Shown here piece by piece: positions 1 through 7,794 of a stretch of 64,000 bases of DNA. The notes under the pieces are model-generated. The model was not told the origin of the DNA, did no database searches, and saw only the letters and a program-made list of their open reading frames with translations. Position 1 is the first letter of the stretch. Each line of letters opens with the position of its first letter. Source of the DNA: Rhizobium ecuadorense (GTDB lineage: Bacteria > Pseudomonadota > Alphaproteobacteria > Rhizobiales > Rhizobiaceae). The stretch is from contig NZ_LFIO01000020.1 of the NCBI RefSeq assembly GCF_001187535.1, positions 1 through 64,000 of the forward strand, written 5' to 3'. Position numbers and translations under genes: made by a program.

Positions 1-539
1 GCACGGGCCCAGTCGCGCTGCCATTCGGCCGCGAGCGCGAGCCACGTCATCATGTTAACCCCGGCTGCGATCATGCGCTGGATTGCAACCTGATGCGCCT
101 CGGCGGAGACGGCTCCCGATGCATCCGTGATGACGGTTACGTCCCAGCCCTCGCCTGCGGCCTGGATTGCCGGCATGGCGACACATACCTCCGTCCAGAG
201 GCCGGCGATAATCAATTGCTTGCGGCCTGTTGCCTTCACTACGTCAACGACTTTCGGGTCTTGCCATGTGTTGATGAGCGTTCGGTCAATGATTTCCTGG
301 CCGGGAAAGACGTCGGCGATCTGCGGAAACAGGTTGCCGCCGCGCTCCGCGATCACCGTTGTCAGAATGGTTGGAACGTCAAATGCCTTTGCCGCCTTCG
401 CCAGGCCGACGGTGTTGTTGACCACCATCGTCGGCTCGTGGCTGTTCACGTTCGCGAGCTGATATGGCTGATGGTCGATAAGGACGAGCACCGAGTCTTC
501 GGGGCGCAGAAGCGAGGCGAGGCCGTTACGAAAGGTCAT
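1..539 (-). CDS. Isochorismatase-family hydrolase, 3' end outside the window
   Basis: Reading the minus strand from an ATG at 539 gives 179 codons open to the window edge, so the C-terminus is missing. The N-terminus (MTFRNGLASLLRPEDS) leads into VLVLIDHQPYQ, where D22 is the likely catalytic aspartate. Further on, GLWTEVCVAMPA carries the nucleophilic cysteine of the cysteine-hydrolase (YcaC-like isochorismatase) family. An AAGGA box lies 6 nt before the ATG. The family hydrolyses amides or related small molecules in the cytoplasm; the substrate cannot be told here. The gene is divergent from the LysR regulator at 673, the usual arrangement for a regulator and its target. The fold call is secure, the substrate unknown. 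Confidence 0.85.
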   Translation of the reverse strand, partial: MTFRNGLASLLRPEDSVLVLIDHQPYQLANVNSHEPTMVVNNTVGLAKAAKAFDVPTILTTVIAERGGNLFPQIADVFPGQEIIDRTLINTWQDPKVVDVVKATGRKQLIIAGLWTEVCVAMPAIQAAGEGWDVTVITDASGAVSAEAHQVAIQRMIAAGVNMMTWLALAAEWQRDWAR

Positions 540-672
540 GAAATATCCTTTTTGGTTCGTCGAAAGTGTGAACGCGTCCGTGGGACGTCGATCCACGAAA
601 ACCTTGTCAGCGCCAGCCCTGATGCGGTAGCCCTCAGAAACGCGAGCTGTGTTGCAGAATGGGGAACGCGAA

Positions 673-1545
673 ATGGAAATCGACGATCTCAGGACCTTCG
701 TAGAAGTCGCCGACACAGGAGGGGTTACGCCCGCCGCGCAACGGCTTGGTGTCTCAAAGTCCATGGTGAGCCGACGCATCGCGCGCCTTGAAGCGGAACT
801 GGGCGTCCAGCTCGTCGCACACACGACACGCGGCATCGCACTGACCGAGGAAGGCGCGACGTTTCGCGATTACGCGGCGAGGATCTCGGCAGAAATCGAC
901 GCGGCGCGCGAGACGATCCTCCCCGCGGGCGAGCTGCGCGGGCGGCTCAGGGTCGCCGCACCTCTGTCGTTCGGCCCGACGCACTTCGCTCCCGTTCTAT
1001 CTCAGATGGCGCGCCGACACCCACAGCTCCAGGTCATCTCGTGCTACACCGACCGCTTCGTCGATCTCATTACCGAGGGTTTCGACTGCGCAATCCGGAT
1101 CGGCTACCTGCCGGATTCCAATCTCGTGGCCAGGCGCGTCGGACCTCTCTATGGAAGGTTTGTCGCAAGCCCGGAATACGTGGCCGCGAATGGTTCGCCA
1201 GAAACACCGGACGAGCTTATCAAGCATGAGGCGCTCATGCAGGGAACGGAGATCTGGCAGGTTACCGATGGCGACCAGGTGCTCAACATCAGACCGCAAG
1301 GCCGCTTCAAGGCCGACAACGGAGTGGCACTGCTCGCAGCCGCATTGGAAGGTCTTGGCATCGCCAGACTTCCGAACGGCCTCACGGACCAGCATATCGC
1401 ATCAGGTGCGCTCATCGAGGTGATGCCGAAGTACCCGCCGCCTACCGCGGGCATCTTCGTGGTCAGGCCTCCTGGACAGCATCCTGCCAAGAAGGTCCGC
1501 GTGCTAACCGAGATGCTGATTGAATGCTTCGACTCCGGCTCCTAG
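673..1545 (+). CDS. LysR-family transcriptional regulator
   Basis: The 290-residue protein begins MEIDDLRTFVEVADTGGVT, the classic LysR winged helix-turn-helix (about residues 1-60, with SKSMVSRRIARLEAELG as recognition helix). It continues into a type-2 periplasmic-binding-like effector domain (about 90-290). The ATG at 673 was preferred to an upstream in-frame start at 649 because LysR proteins normally begin a few residues before the DLRTF motif. It is divergent from the hydrolase at 539-1, with about 130 bp between them, so it most likely controls that gene and itself. The effector cannot be predicted. Confidence 0.9.
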   Translation: MEIDDLRTFVEVADTGGVTPAAQRLGVSKSMVSRRIARLEAELGVQLVAHTTRGIALTEEGATFRDYAARISAEIDAARETILPAGELRGRLRVAAPLSFGPTHFAPVLSQMARRHPQLQVISCYTDRFVDLITEGFDCAIRIGYLPDSNLVARRVGPLYGRFVASPEYVAANGSPETPDELIKHEALMQGTEIWQVTDGDQVLNIRPQGRFKADNGVALLAAALEGLGIARLPNGLTDQHIASGALIEVMPKYPPPTAGIFVVRPPGQHPAKKVRVLTEMLIECFDSGS

Positions 1546-1559
1546 GAGCGCGCCGAATC

Positions 1560-1908
1560 CTACGGTGCAAGATGCTCTGAAAAGAACTCGGCCAGCCTTG
1601 CGACCGATGGGCCAACCTGTTCCCGCTTGTACTACATATCGTAGTGGCCAACGCCTTCGACTTCGAGGAAGTGCTTCGCCTTCGACGGCGAAAGGTCGAA
1701 CAGACGCTTCCCTGCCTCGTATTGGCCGGTCGACCCTCGGCGCCCGCCGACGATCACCTGCAGCGGCTGTGTCAGCAACTCGGGCACAAGGCTGAATGCG
1801 TCGAAACCCAATAAGACGCCATAGCTGACAAATGGCAGGCGGTTCGTCGAATTCGGATGCCGATATGTCAATCGGCTCGGAATATTGACCCCTTGTCGGC
1901 GTCCAATA
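1560..1908 (-). pseudogene. Alpha/beta-hydrolase C-terminal remnant with internal stop
   Basis: The minus strand encodes a recognisable hydrolase tail (SYGVLLGFDAFSLVPELL, then VIVGGRRGSTGQYEAG, then FLEVEGVGHYDM). The catalytic-histidine motif GHYDM is followed at once by a TAG (1632-1634). In the same frame reading resumes as YYKREQVGPSV and runs to a second stop at 1560-1562, the natural end of such a protein. The 5' part is gone: at about 1908 the sequence passes into an IS21 istB fragment. The gene is therefore both truncated and interrupted by a nonsense codon. Confidence 0.7.
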
Positions 1909-2136
1909 TTCAATCGCGATAGCCAGATGGCTCTTGCCGGTTCCCGTGCCGCCGACGAGGACGACGTTGCGCTGGTCGGCGACGAAGGTGCCGGCGGCGA
2001 GCTCGCGGACCAGACCCTCGTTGACAGGTGTGTTGGCGAACTCGAAGTCGTCGATGTCCTTGGCGAGCGGCAGTTTGGCGATGCTGAGCTGGTAGCGGAT
2101 CGACCGTGCCTGTTTCTCAGCGATCTCCGACTGCAG
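1909..2136 (-). mobile_element. istB: IS21-family istB remnant
   Basis: About 76 codons match the IstB helper ATPase of IS21 elements: AEIAEKQARSI-like start, KLPLAKDIDDFEF, a Walker A stretch NVVLVGGTGTGKSHLAIA, then an abrupt end. Only this internal slice survives; there is no istA, no terminal repeat and no IstB C-terminus. It lies in frame behind the quinone oxidoreductase start at 2268, so one reading frame runs through both. It is a deletion scar rather than a working transposon. Confidence 0.75.
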
Positions 2137-2268
2137 AAGATCCCCGCCTTCGATGGAGATCGCTTCTACCTTGATCAGAACCTCATCCGGCCCACAGACC
2201 GGATCAGGCACGTCGGCGAATACCAGCACGGACGGAGGTCCCGGATTGTCATAGACGGCGGCCTTCAT
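2137..2268 (-). pseudogene. Quinone oxidoreductase N-terminal fragment
   Basis: An ATG at 2268 with a GGAG box 6 nt upstream starts MKAAVYDNPGPPSVLVF and continues DVPDPVCGPDEVLIKVEAIS, the N-terminal GroES-like strand pattern of zinc-type NADPH:quinone oxidoreductases. After about 44 residues (IEGGDLL) the homology stops and istB sequence follows in the same frame. A chimeric protein could be made but would lack the cofactor domain. The intact gene would have been divergent from the SDR at 2537, with a 268-bp shared promoter region in between. Confidence 0.7.
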
Positions 2269-2536
2269 CTTCACTCCATTCTCAGAGGAAACGTGTGGAG
2301 ACATGTAGGTGGTCCACGGTCCCGAGAAAGGGCTGCCTGTCGGGAACGCCATGTTGCGCGACCTGCAACGAGCCGGATGAAAAGCGGTCGCCGTTCCCCG
2401 CCGCGCAACAAGCTGTCGCATCCACCGCCACTTCAACCGCTGCGCCGAGGCCACGAAATAGGCAGACATCCTTCGGGAGCAACGCAAGGCAGGGGCCCTC
2501 CCGAATTCACTACTACGAAGAAAGGAACCGAATCCC

Positions 2537-3277
2537 ATGATCGATTTGAGTGGAAAACGCGCCTTGGTTACTGGCGGCTCTCGCGGTATCGGCGCCGCCA
2601 TTGTCGAAGCACTTGCGGAGAATGGTGCCGATGTGGCGTTCACCTACCAGAGTTCGAGCGAGAAGGCCGCGGCGGTTGCCCGGTCCGTCGAAAGCCGCGG
2701 CCGTCGAGCCGCCGCCATTCAGGCCGACAGCGCCGATCCGCAGGCGATCGCGCGGGCTGTCGAAGACGCCGTGGCCGCGCTCGGCGGGCTGGACATCCTC
2801 GTCAACAGCGCAGCGATCGGCCATTCGGGAAACATCGCCGATCTGAACCTGGACGAATATCAAACCCTCATGGACGTCAACGTGCGAGCGCCGGTGCTGT
2901 TCGCAAAGGCGGTTATCCCGCATCTGAACGGCGGCGGACGAATCATCACGATCGGCTCGGCGCTTGGCGAGCGGGTACCCTTCCCTGGGCTCACGCCGTA
3001 CGCAATGTCGAAGGCGGCACTGACGTCCTTCACGCGTGGCCTTTCTCGCGAACTGGGGCCGTCTGGCATCACCGTGAACCTCGTCCAGCCTGGCGCAACG
3101 GACACGGACGCCAACCCGGCAAGCGGCGCGGCTGCAGACTTCCAGCGAAGCCTGACGTCGCTGGGGCGCTACGGCGAGCCGAAGGAGGTCGCGAACGCCG
3201 TGGTATTTCTGGCAAGCTCCGCCGCGAGCATAATCACGGGGGCGACGCTTACCGCAGACGGCGGCGCGATAGCCTGA
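2537..3277 (+). CDS. SDR-family oxidoreductase (3-oxoacyl-ACP reductase-like)
   Basis: This 246-residue classical short-chain dehydrogenase has the NAD(P)-binding motif TGGSRGIG (residues 12-19), NSAA at 90-93 in the NNAG position, N115, and the catalytic set S141, Y155 and K159 (YAMSK). TGATLTADGG near the end is typical of FabG-like members. An AAGGAAC box lies upstream of the ATG. It probably reduces or oxidises a small carbonyl or alcohol with NADP(H); the substrate is unknown. The gene stands alone on the plus strand and ends before a hairpin terminator at 3293. Divergent from the broken quinone oxidoreductase, it may be the survivor of a redox gene pair. Confidence 0.92.
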   Translation: MIDLSGKRALVTGGSRGIGAAIVEALAENGADVAFTYQSSSEKAAAVARSVESRGRRAAAIQADSADPQAIARAVEDAVAALGGLDILVNSAAIGHSGNIADLNLDEYQTLMDVNVRAPVLFAKAVIPHLNGGGRIITIGSALGERVPFPGLTPYAMSKAALTSFTRGLSRELGPSGITVNLVQPGATDTDANPASGAAADFQRSLTSLGRYGEPKEVANAVVFLASSAASIITGATLTADGGAIA

Positions 3278-3292
3278 CGCACTTCCCCACAG

Positions 3293-3325
3293 GCGTGGCC
3301 TTCGCTGAGGACGGCCACGCTTTTC
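3293..3325 (+). terminator. Rho-independent terminator after the SDR gene
   Basis: GCGTGGCC (3293-3300) pairs with GGCCACGC (3313-3320) around a 12-nt loop and is followed by TTTT. It sits 16 nt past the SDR stop. Confidence 0.7.
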
Positions 3326-3529
3326 CGCGACATCGGAAACGTTCCCTGCAGTCAAAGGCTGCGCAAGATTTCTACAGTAAAGATGAAAGGATATGAACCT
3401 GTGACCCTGTTGGTAAAACCCCATCGAAGTTGAATTTTCTTTGGCTAAGCACTGAGTTAAGACCGAGTCCAAGCCCAGATTACCCAGAGATCTGACCTGG
3501 TCAGTTGATGCCCATGATAGCGCAGTCGG

Positions 3530-3844
3530 TTAGCCGCGTTTTTCCCGTCGTGATTGTCGCGCGCATATTTGTGTGATGGCGGCTGAACTCAGTCCGAACT
3601 CCAATGCCAAACTCTTATATGTTTCTCCAGCAAGGCGTCGCTCGTATATTTGGTTGTTTCGATCGTCTCTGTCAGCAGCAATGTCCTGATCTCGATCAAA
3701 CTTGGCACGTTCTTCTTCGGTCCATACCTTGTAACTTTCTTTTCCTGTCGCACGACTACGAATCCGAACGACAAAGCGGCCGTCCACAATCGCGCGAACG
3801 TCATATGAGCCATTTTTGAATTTGATGACTTGTCCGAGTGCCAT
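3530..3844 (-). CDS. Small helix-turn-helix protein
   Basis: This 104-residue protein starts MALGQVIKFKNGSYDVRA at an ATG with a GAGG box. The first half looks like a small beta-rich domain (VRAIVDGRFVVRIRS). The second half is charged and ends with a helix-turn-helix resembling sigma-70 region 4 or Mor-type proteins (YERRLAGETYKSLALEFG then LSSAAITQICARQ, about residues 68-98). DNA binding is inferred from that helix pattern. The gene lies 108 bp behind the HNH nuclease on the same strand and could be the last gene of the defence operon or separate. A competing overlapping frame (3589-3849) shows no domain. Confidence 0.65.
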   Translation of the reverse strand: MALGQVIKFKNGSYDVRAIVDGRFVVRIRSRATGKESYKVWTEEERAKFDRDQDIAADRDDRNNQIYERRLAGETYKSLALEFGLSSAAITQICARQSRREKRG

Positions 3845-3952
3845 TCCACATCCTCAGCTATGACTCTGTTCCATATCAGTCTCTGTTAGCGCAATCGGCA
3901 GCGACCACCACCTACGTTGATGCTGGTCTCACTTACGGGGAAGTGAGTGCCG

Positions 3953-4924
3953 TCAAACCGAACTGAAACGTTCTCGATGCCGTGCGACGTACGCCGGAAG
4001 TGGCCACAGCCGGGCATCTCCAGGCAAATGGATTCGATCCATCTGCTTGGCAAACAAGATCCGCAGCTCCGACGGCACCTTGTTGTGCGAAACGAGGATC
4101 CGGTAATCGTCGGTCAAAGAGATGAGATGTCTGTCAAAAAGCCAGTGAACCGTGGCCGAGAGCGCGATGCCGTTCTGTACGACGTCTGGACCACCTTCGG
4201 CTACCGACCATATGTGGGCAGCCTGTGCTTCGGATTTGCCCCCGCCATTAACTATCCGGAGCCCGGTGATAGCGCAGCGGTTGTCATATGCATCGCAGAT
4301 CTTGCGTCGGAAGCTGGCTTCCCGGATCTTGCGGTTCATCAGAATCTGCTCAATGCAACGTTCCTGCTCAACGAGCGGGAGATCTAGAAGCTCCTGTGTG
4401 GGGCCGTCGACATGCTGCGGATCGAGTTCCAGCCGGATGGCGTTGCCGGCCGCAAGGGTCTCGGAGAGCCCCGCTCGAACGATGGCCGCGAAATCAGTCT
4501 CAGGAATAACGCGAACGGATTTCCCCTGGAGGAAGGCGCCAACGCGTGTTGGGTCCGCCACCGAATGCAGGGATGTCTCCCAATAGCGTCCATCGTGGAC
4601 GAAGGGTACGGGTTCATCGAACTCTTGATATTCCGCCACGACGGCGTAGGCGTGGCCGCGCTTGATAGGATCATCTTCGATAGCCACAACTTTCGCCGTT
4701 GCAACATACGCTCGGCGACCACCGTTCCGTTGCGGCTCACGATATATGATCCGACCGTCGACCAATGTCTCAACGATGGCGCGGTATTGTTTCGGGAAAT
4801 GGTACCGGAGCGCGATTTCGTCCTTGTAACCGGAATCGCGCTTGGTATCGAAAATGCCTTTCACGAAAAACCCCGCTCTCCCCTTCAGCTCGAACGTAAC
4901 GCGGGCCGCGCGTCTGATCAACAT
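3953..4924 (-). CDS. HNH endonuclease
   Basis: The 323-residue protein has a long N-terminal part of unrecognised fold and a C-terminal HNH nuclease domain at about 205-275: CDAYDNRCAITGLRI holds a cysteine and the start of the beta-beta-alpha metal finger, AAHIWSVAEGG gives the first histidine, VQNGIALSATVHWLFD the asparagine and second histidine, and DRHLISL the last strand. This arrangement is the HNH_2 type seen in restriction nucleases that cut modified or foreign DNA. It lies 141 bp downstream of the Mrr-like gene on the same strand and probably belongs to the same defence cluster, though the gap leaves room for its own promoter. The nuclease domain is clear; the target is unknown. Confidence 0.85.
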   Translation of the reverse strand: MLIRRAARVTFELKGRAGFFVKGIFDTKRDSGYKDEIALRYHFPKQYRAIVETLVDGRIIYREPQRNGGRRAYVATAKVVAIEDDPIKRGHAYAVVAEYQEFDEPVPFVHDGRYWETSLHSVADPTRVGAFLQGKSVRVIPETDFAAIVRAGLSETLAAGNAIRLELDPQHVDGPTQELLDLPLVEQERCIEQILMNRKIREASFRRKICDAYDNRCAITGLRIVNGGGKSEAQAAHIWSVAEGGPDVVQNGIALSATVHWLFDRHLISLTDDYRILVSHNKVPSELRILFAKQMDRIHLPGDARLWPLPAYVARHRERFSSV

Positions 4925-5065
4925 GCGACCACCTTAGTCCTCCGGGATTGCCATCCCTAAGCCGCGCATACGACGATCAGGCGGCTATCTCGGCGGCGTC
5001 AACTCGATCATTTCGTCCCTGTGTACCGTCCGCCCGTTACGCTGCATCTCACATCGCTCGCGCAA

Positions 5066-5818
5066 TCACGCCGTCGATAGAGATCGCCGGTTCACTGTCC
5101 GGACATCGCCAAGGCCCATAACGAGATGAAGTTCGGCGGACTGCGCACCTCGTTCATCCTCCTCGATCGACGCGAGCCAGAACCACGGCAGCCGGCACGC
5201 GCACTGATGGCCTATGTCGGTGTCGTCATCCTCGGGAACACAAAGGATCTGACGGCAAGTCGCACAGAATACATGAAAGATTCCGCAGCGATCGCACTTG
5301 CCGACATTATGGACGAACGCGCGTCGCGTCGGGGTCCCATCGAGGGCCATAAGGCCAAGCGAGACCTCTGGATAGCCATCCCAAAAGACACGTCCGTTTC
5401 TGGAGGTTGGCTGAGAGCAGCGAGGCCAAGTTCTCGGATCAAAACCCTCTAGACGGTCAAGCGGCAGCAAGCGGATGCTTACCGCAGTCTGGGCTCTCTT
5501 TTCCGCTGCTGGCGTGTATCCGTACGGACAAACGAGATAACCATGGGTTGCGCCTACATCTTCCATCATCCCCCGGAAGGTCTCCACATCCTTTACGTCG
5601 ATCTTGCGCTTCCGCCGCTTCGCGTCGACGATGATCCGCCGTGTGTTGTCGGTGTCATGTCGCGCTTCGATCAGAACGTCGATCTGTCGCTTGATACCGG
5701 TAATGGCCCCTCGAATCGAAGCGTTCGGAGTGACGCAAAATTCCGTCGAGAGCTGGTCCGCCATCAATCGAGCGACCAAGCGCTCATAGAGTTTCCAGTC
5801 CTCCCACACCTCCTTCAT
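5066..5818 (-). CDS. Mrr-like restriction endonuclease with zinc ribbon
   Basis: The ATG at 5818 (MKEVWEDWKLYERL) has a GGGGAG box at good spacing and was chosen over an upstream in-frame start at 5845. Residues 1-110 form a PD-(D/E)XK nuclease core of the Mrr type: a helix with E12, GIKRQIDVLIEA giving D47, and RIIVDAKRRK giving D65 and K67. A later stretch (CDRCGIFHVFCATC) has the paired cysteines of a zinc ribbon, with two more cysteines in GHQCACRLP. Mrr-like enzymes usually cut methylated or foreign DNA. The gene follows the orphan gene at 5903 by about 85 bp on the same strand. It is the probable effector nuclease of the cluster. Confidence 0.85.
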   Translation of the reverse strand: MKEVWEDWKLYERLVARLMADQLSTEFCVTPNASIRGAITGIKRQIDVLIEARHDTDNTRRIIVDAKRRKRKIDVKDVETFRGMMEDVGATHGYLVCPYGYTPAAEKRAQTAVSIRLLPLDRLEGFDPRTWPRCSQPTSRNGRVFWDGYPEVSLGLMALDGTPTRRAFVHNVGKCDRCGIFHVFCATCRQILCVPEDDDTDIGHQCACRLPWFWLASIEEDERGAQSAELHLVMGLGDVRTVNRRSLSTA

Positions 5819-5902
5819 CGTAATAGCTCCCCGAACACCATCCATACGATCCTTGGTTCGCCGGGATCGTCGCGTCGCAGTTTGTCGTCTAGACCTGACG
5901 GT

Positions 5903-6586
5903 TCACTTTGCTGCCGCGACCTCTTTTTTTGCTGAGGCGAAGCGGGAAAAATCGACGGAAGCCTCCTTGCAGCATCTTGCGTAGGCCGTCAGTAGCGCCT
6001 CGTTCGATGAAATCCCCGACTCGCGCATCATTTTTTGGAGCAAGGTCCTCATCCGCTTCCTTCCCACCGCAGCCATGACCGCGCATGCCGTCAACTCCAC
6101 AATGTTGGACGCGTTTATCGGTACGGTCGGAAAATGTTCCGACACGGGGACGGCGTGTGGCACGTTCTCCTTGTCGCCGAAATTTCTGCAAGGCTGACAA
6201 TGGTAATAGTCGTGTTCTTCGCCTTGCTCTGGCGCCTCAAACCGAAATGCAATGAAGGACTTCTGCCCCTCGATCTCGGACCAATGTCCCAAGAACAACC
6301 GATATTGGAAGGGATCGGTGGTAAAATCCCACCTTAGCCACATGCCAAGGACAGACTCCTTCTCATGTCCTAAAGGGGGCATGATCAGGATCTTCTTGGA
6401 AGGAAGACTTCCCTTGGGCTTCCGGCCAATAGTGTGTAGTTCACCACTGTCGAAGACAGAGAAGTTTCCCGACACACGGCGCTGAAGCAGATCGACGTCG
6501 GCTGTTGCTGCACTTCGATACCACTCCAATCCTTCGTCTCTGAGACGATTGAGGATGGAAATCACAGCCTCGAACTGTTCCGTCAT
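5903..6586 (-). CDS. Orphan protein of the Dcm-Vsr-kinase operon
   Basis: I do not recognise this family. The ATG at 6586 (MTEQFEAVISILNRLRDEG) follows the receiver-protein stop by 4 nt; a TTG at 6598 would extend it by four residues and overlap that stop. The product is 227 residues, soluble, without membrane segments or signal peptide. It holds a beta-rich middle (ILIMPPLGHEKESVLGMWLR, then PFQYRLFLGHWSEIEG), an HCQPC motif and a helical C-terminus. Position between the receiver protein and the Mrr nuclease with near-zero spacing implies a role in the same system, perhaps as adaptor or effector. Confidence 0.75.
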   Translation of the reverse strand: MTEQFEAVISILNRLRDEGLEWYRSAATADVDLLQRRVSGNFSVFDSGELHTIGRKPKGSLPSKKILIMPPLGHEKESVLGMWLRWDFTTDPFQYRLFLGHWSEIEGQKSFIAFRFEAPEQGEEHDYYHCQPCRNFGDKENVPHAVPVSEHFPTVPINASNIVELTACAVMAAVGRKRMRTLLQKMMRESGISSNEALLTAYARCCKEASVDFSRFASAKKEVAAAK

Positions 6587-6590
6587 GAGA

Positions 6591-7793
6591 TCAGCCAAAA
6601 CGCATGCGGCGCTGAGGGCCGTAGGTAATCGTGGCTAGCTTCTCGATCGCTCGCCGGTCGCCGAAGTTATGAAAATCTGCGCGATATTGCGTCAGATTCT
6701 CTCTTTTCAGAAAACGAGACGTGTCTTCGGCTAGATGGAAGCGAGTGGCGTTTTTTTCGAGGTATTCATCCTGCATGTCGTCGATTTGACTGTCGTGGGA
6801 CAATCGATGCCAGTCGATGACAAGTCTACCAAGCGCTTTCGACGCAGCATCGTTGCGGTACTTAGAAACGAGCTCCCAATTCAAACGCCCCTCGGGATCG
6901 AGCGCTGCCTGAGACCAAGCATCGGGGTCATCAATATCGTTCTTTTCTTGAAGAATTAGGAAAGGCAATCGATCGATCAAATGAGGAACGTCTATAAGGA
7001 CATCCATTGGCCTCAGGACTGCTCTGTCCAGCCACTTGATGATGCGGAACGACGCGAAATTGAACAGCACGTCAGGCATCGTATCTAATAACGGCTCAAC
7101 GATTTTGGGATCAAGCGACTGAGTCAAAAACTCACGAAGCGTAATCTTTTGAAGGTCCTCTGCAGTTTGTGCCTTTCCACTCAAGAAGCCGAATGCCGTG
7201 TCGGACAACTCGGTCGAGGCTTCCAATTCCAAACCTATCTGGGCCGCTATCGGCGCGTCGAAACCTTTGTCGGATAGCGACTTTGCAAGGTCTCGTGAGG
7301 CTTCAAGGAGCACGGGCATCGGCCTCCAGAAGGTCGGATTGAAAAGGTCGGCTTGCGGTGCGACAGCACGCCAGAGCGACTTGCTACCGATCAGATCAGC
7401 GGCGACATTGACGTCCGCGAAACTCTCGAGATGGCCCCTCATTCCGAGATCAAATTGCGCGCCTCGGTATTGGTTCATCACGACGATCGCGCCGCATGTC
7501 GAGAAAGTCCGGGCAAGCCGAGCCACTCCTTCGCCTGTGGTTCTGCTGCCGGCGCCGTCAAGGTGAAGAAGATCATAGTCGACGACCAATATATCGATTT
7601 CGTCGAACCGAGTTGCGTGGGCGCGGGGATCCTCTTTATTCTCGACCGCGATCTTCCGGTTCAAGAGTTGCGATATCTCGTCTTTAGCGTTGTCCATACG
7701 TGAGACGTCATCACCGTCCTGGAGGGCATCTCCGATATCCTTGACCCAGGAATTGGCAAGCTCTTCATCATCGTCGCAAACCCGAATTCGCAT
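6591..7793 (-). CDS. Response-regulator receiver protein with unknown C-terminal domain
   Basis: The 400-residue protein starts MRIRVCDDDEELANSW, where D7-D9 form the acidic pocket of a receiver domain. FDEIDILVVDYDLLHLDG carries the presumed phospho-acceptor D72, and GAIVVMNQY takes the place of the beta-4 strand. The canonical threonine and lysine of the switch are not obvious, so the domain may be divergent. Residues about 130-400 are helical and match no DNA-binding output domain I know. The ATG is 1 nt after the stop of the kinase-like gene, so the two are almost certainly co-translated and work as a pair. The C-terminal half may carry the signal to the nucleases; that is inference. Confidence 0.82.
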   Translation of the reverse strand: MRIRVCDDDEELANSWVKDIGDALQDGDDVSRMDNAKDEISQLLNRKIAVENKEDPRAHATRFDEIDILVVDYDLLHLDGAGSRTTGEGVARLARTFSTCGAIVVMNQYRGAQFDLGMRGHLESFADVNVAADLIGSKSLWRAVAPQADLFNPTFWRPMPVLLEASRDLAKSLSDKGFDAPIAAQIGLELEASTELSDTAFGFLSGKAQTAEDLQKITLREFLTQSLDPKIVEPLLDTMPDVLFNFASFRIIKWLDRAVLRPMDVLIDVPHLIDRLPFLILQEKNDIDDPDAWSQAALDPEGRLNWELVSKYRNDAASKALGRLVIDWHRLSHDSQIDDMQDEYLEKNATRFHLAEDTSRFLKRENLTQYRADFHNFGDRRAIEKLATITYGPQRRMRFG

Positions 7794-7794
7794 G

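Noticed and set aside
1885-3396. 503-codon plus-strand open frame
   Set aside because: Arginine-rich and without domains; it overlaps the istB and oxidoreductase remnants and the SDR gene in another frame.
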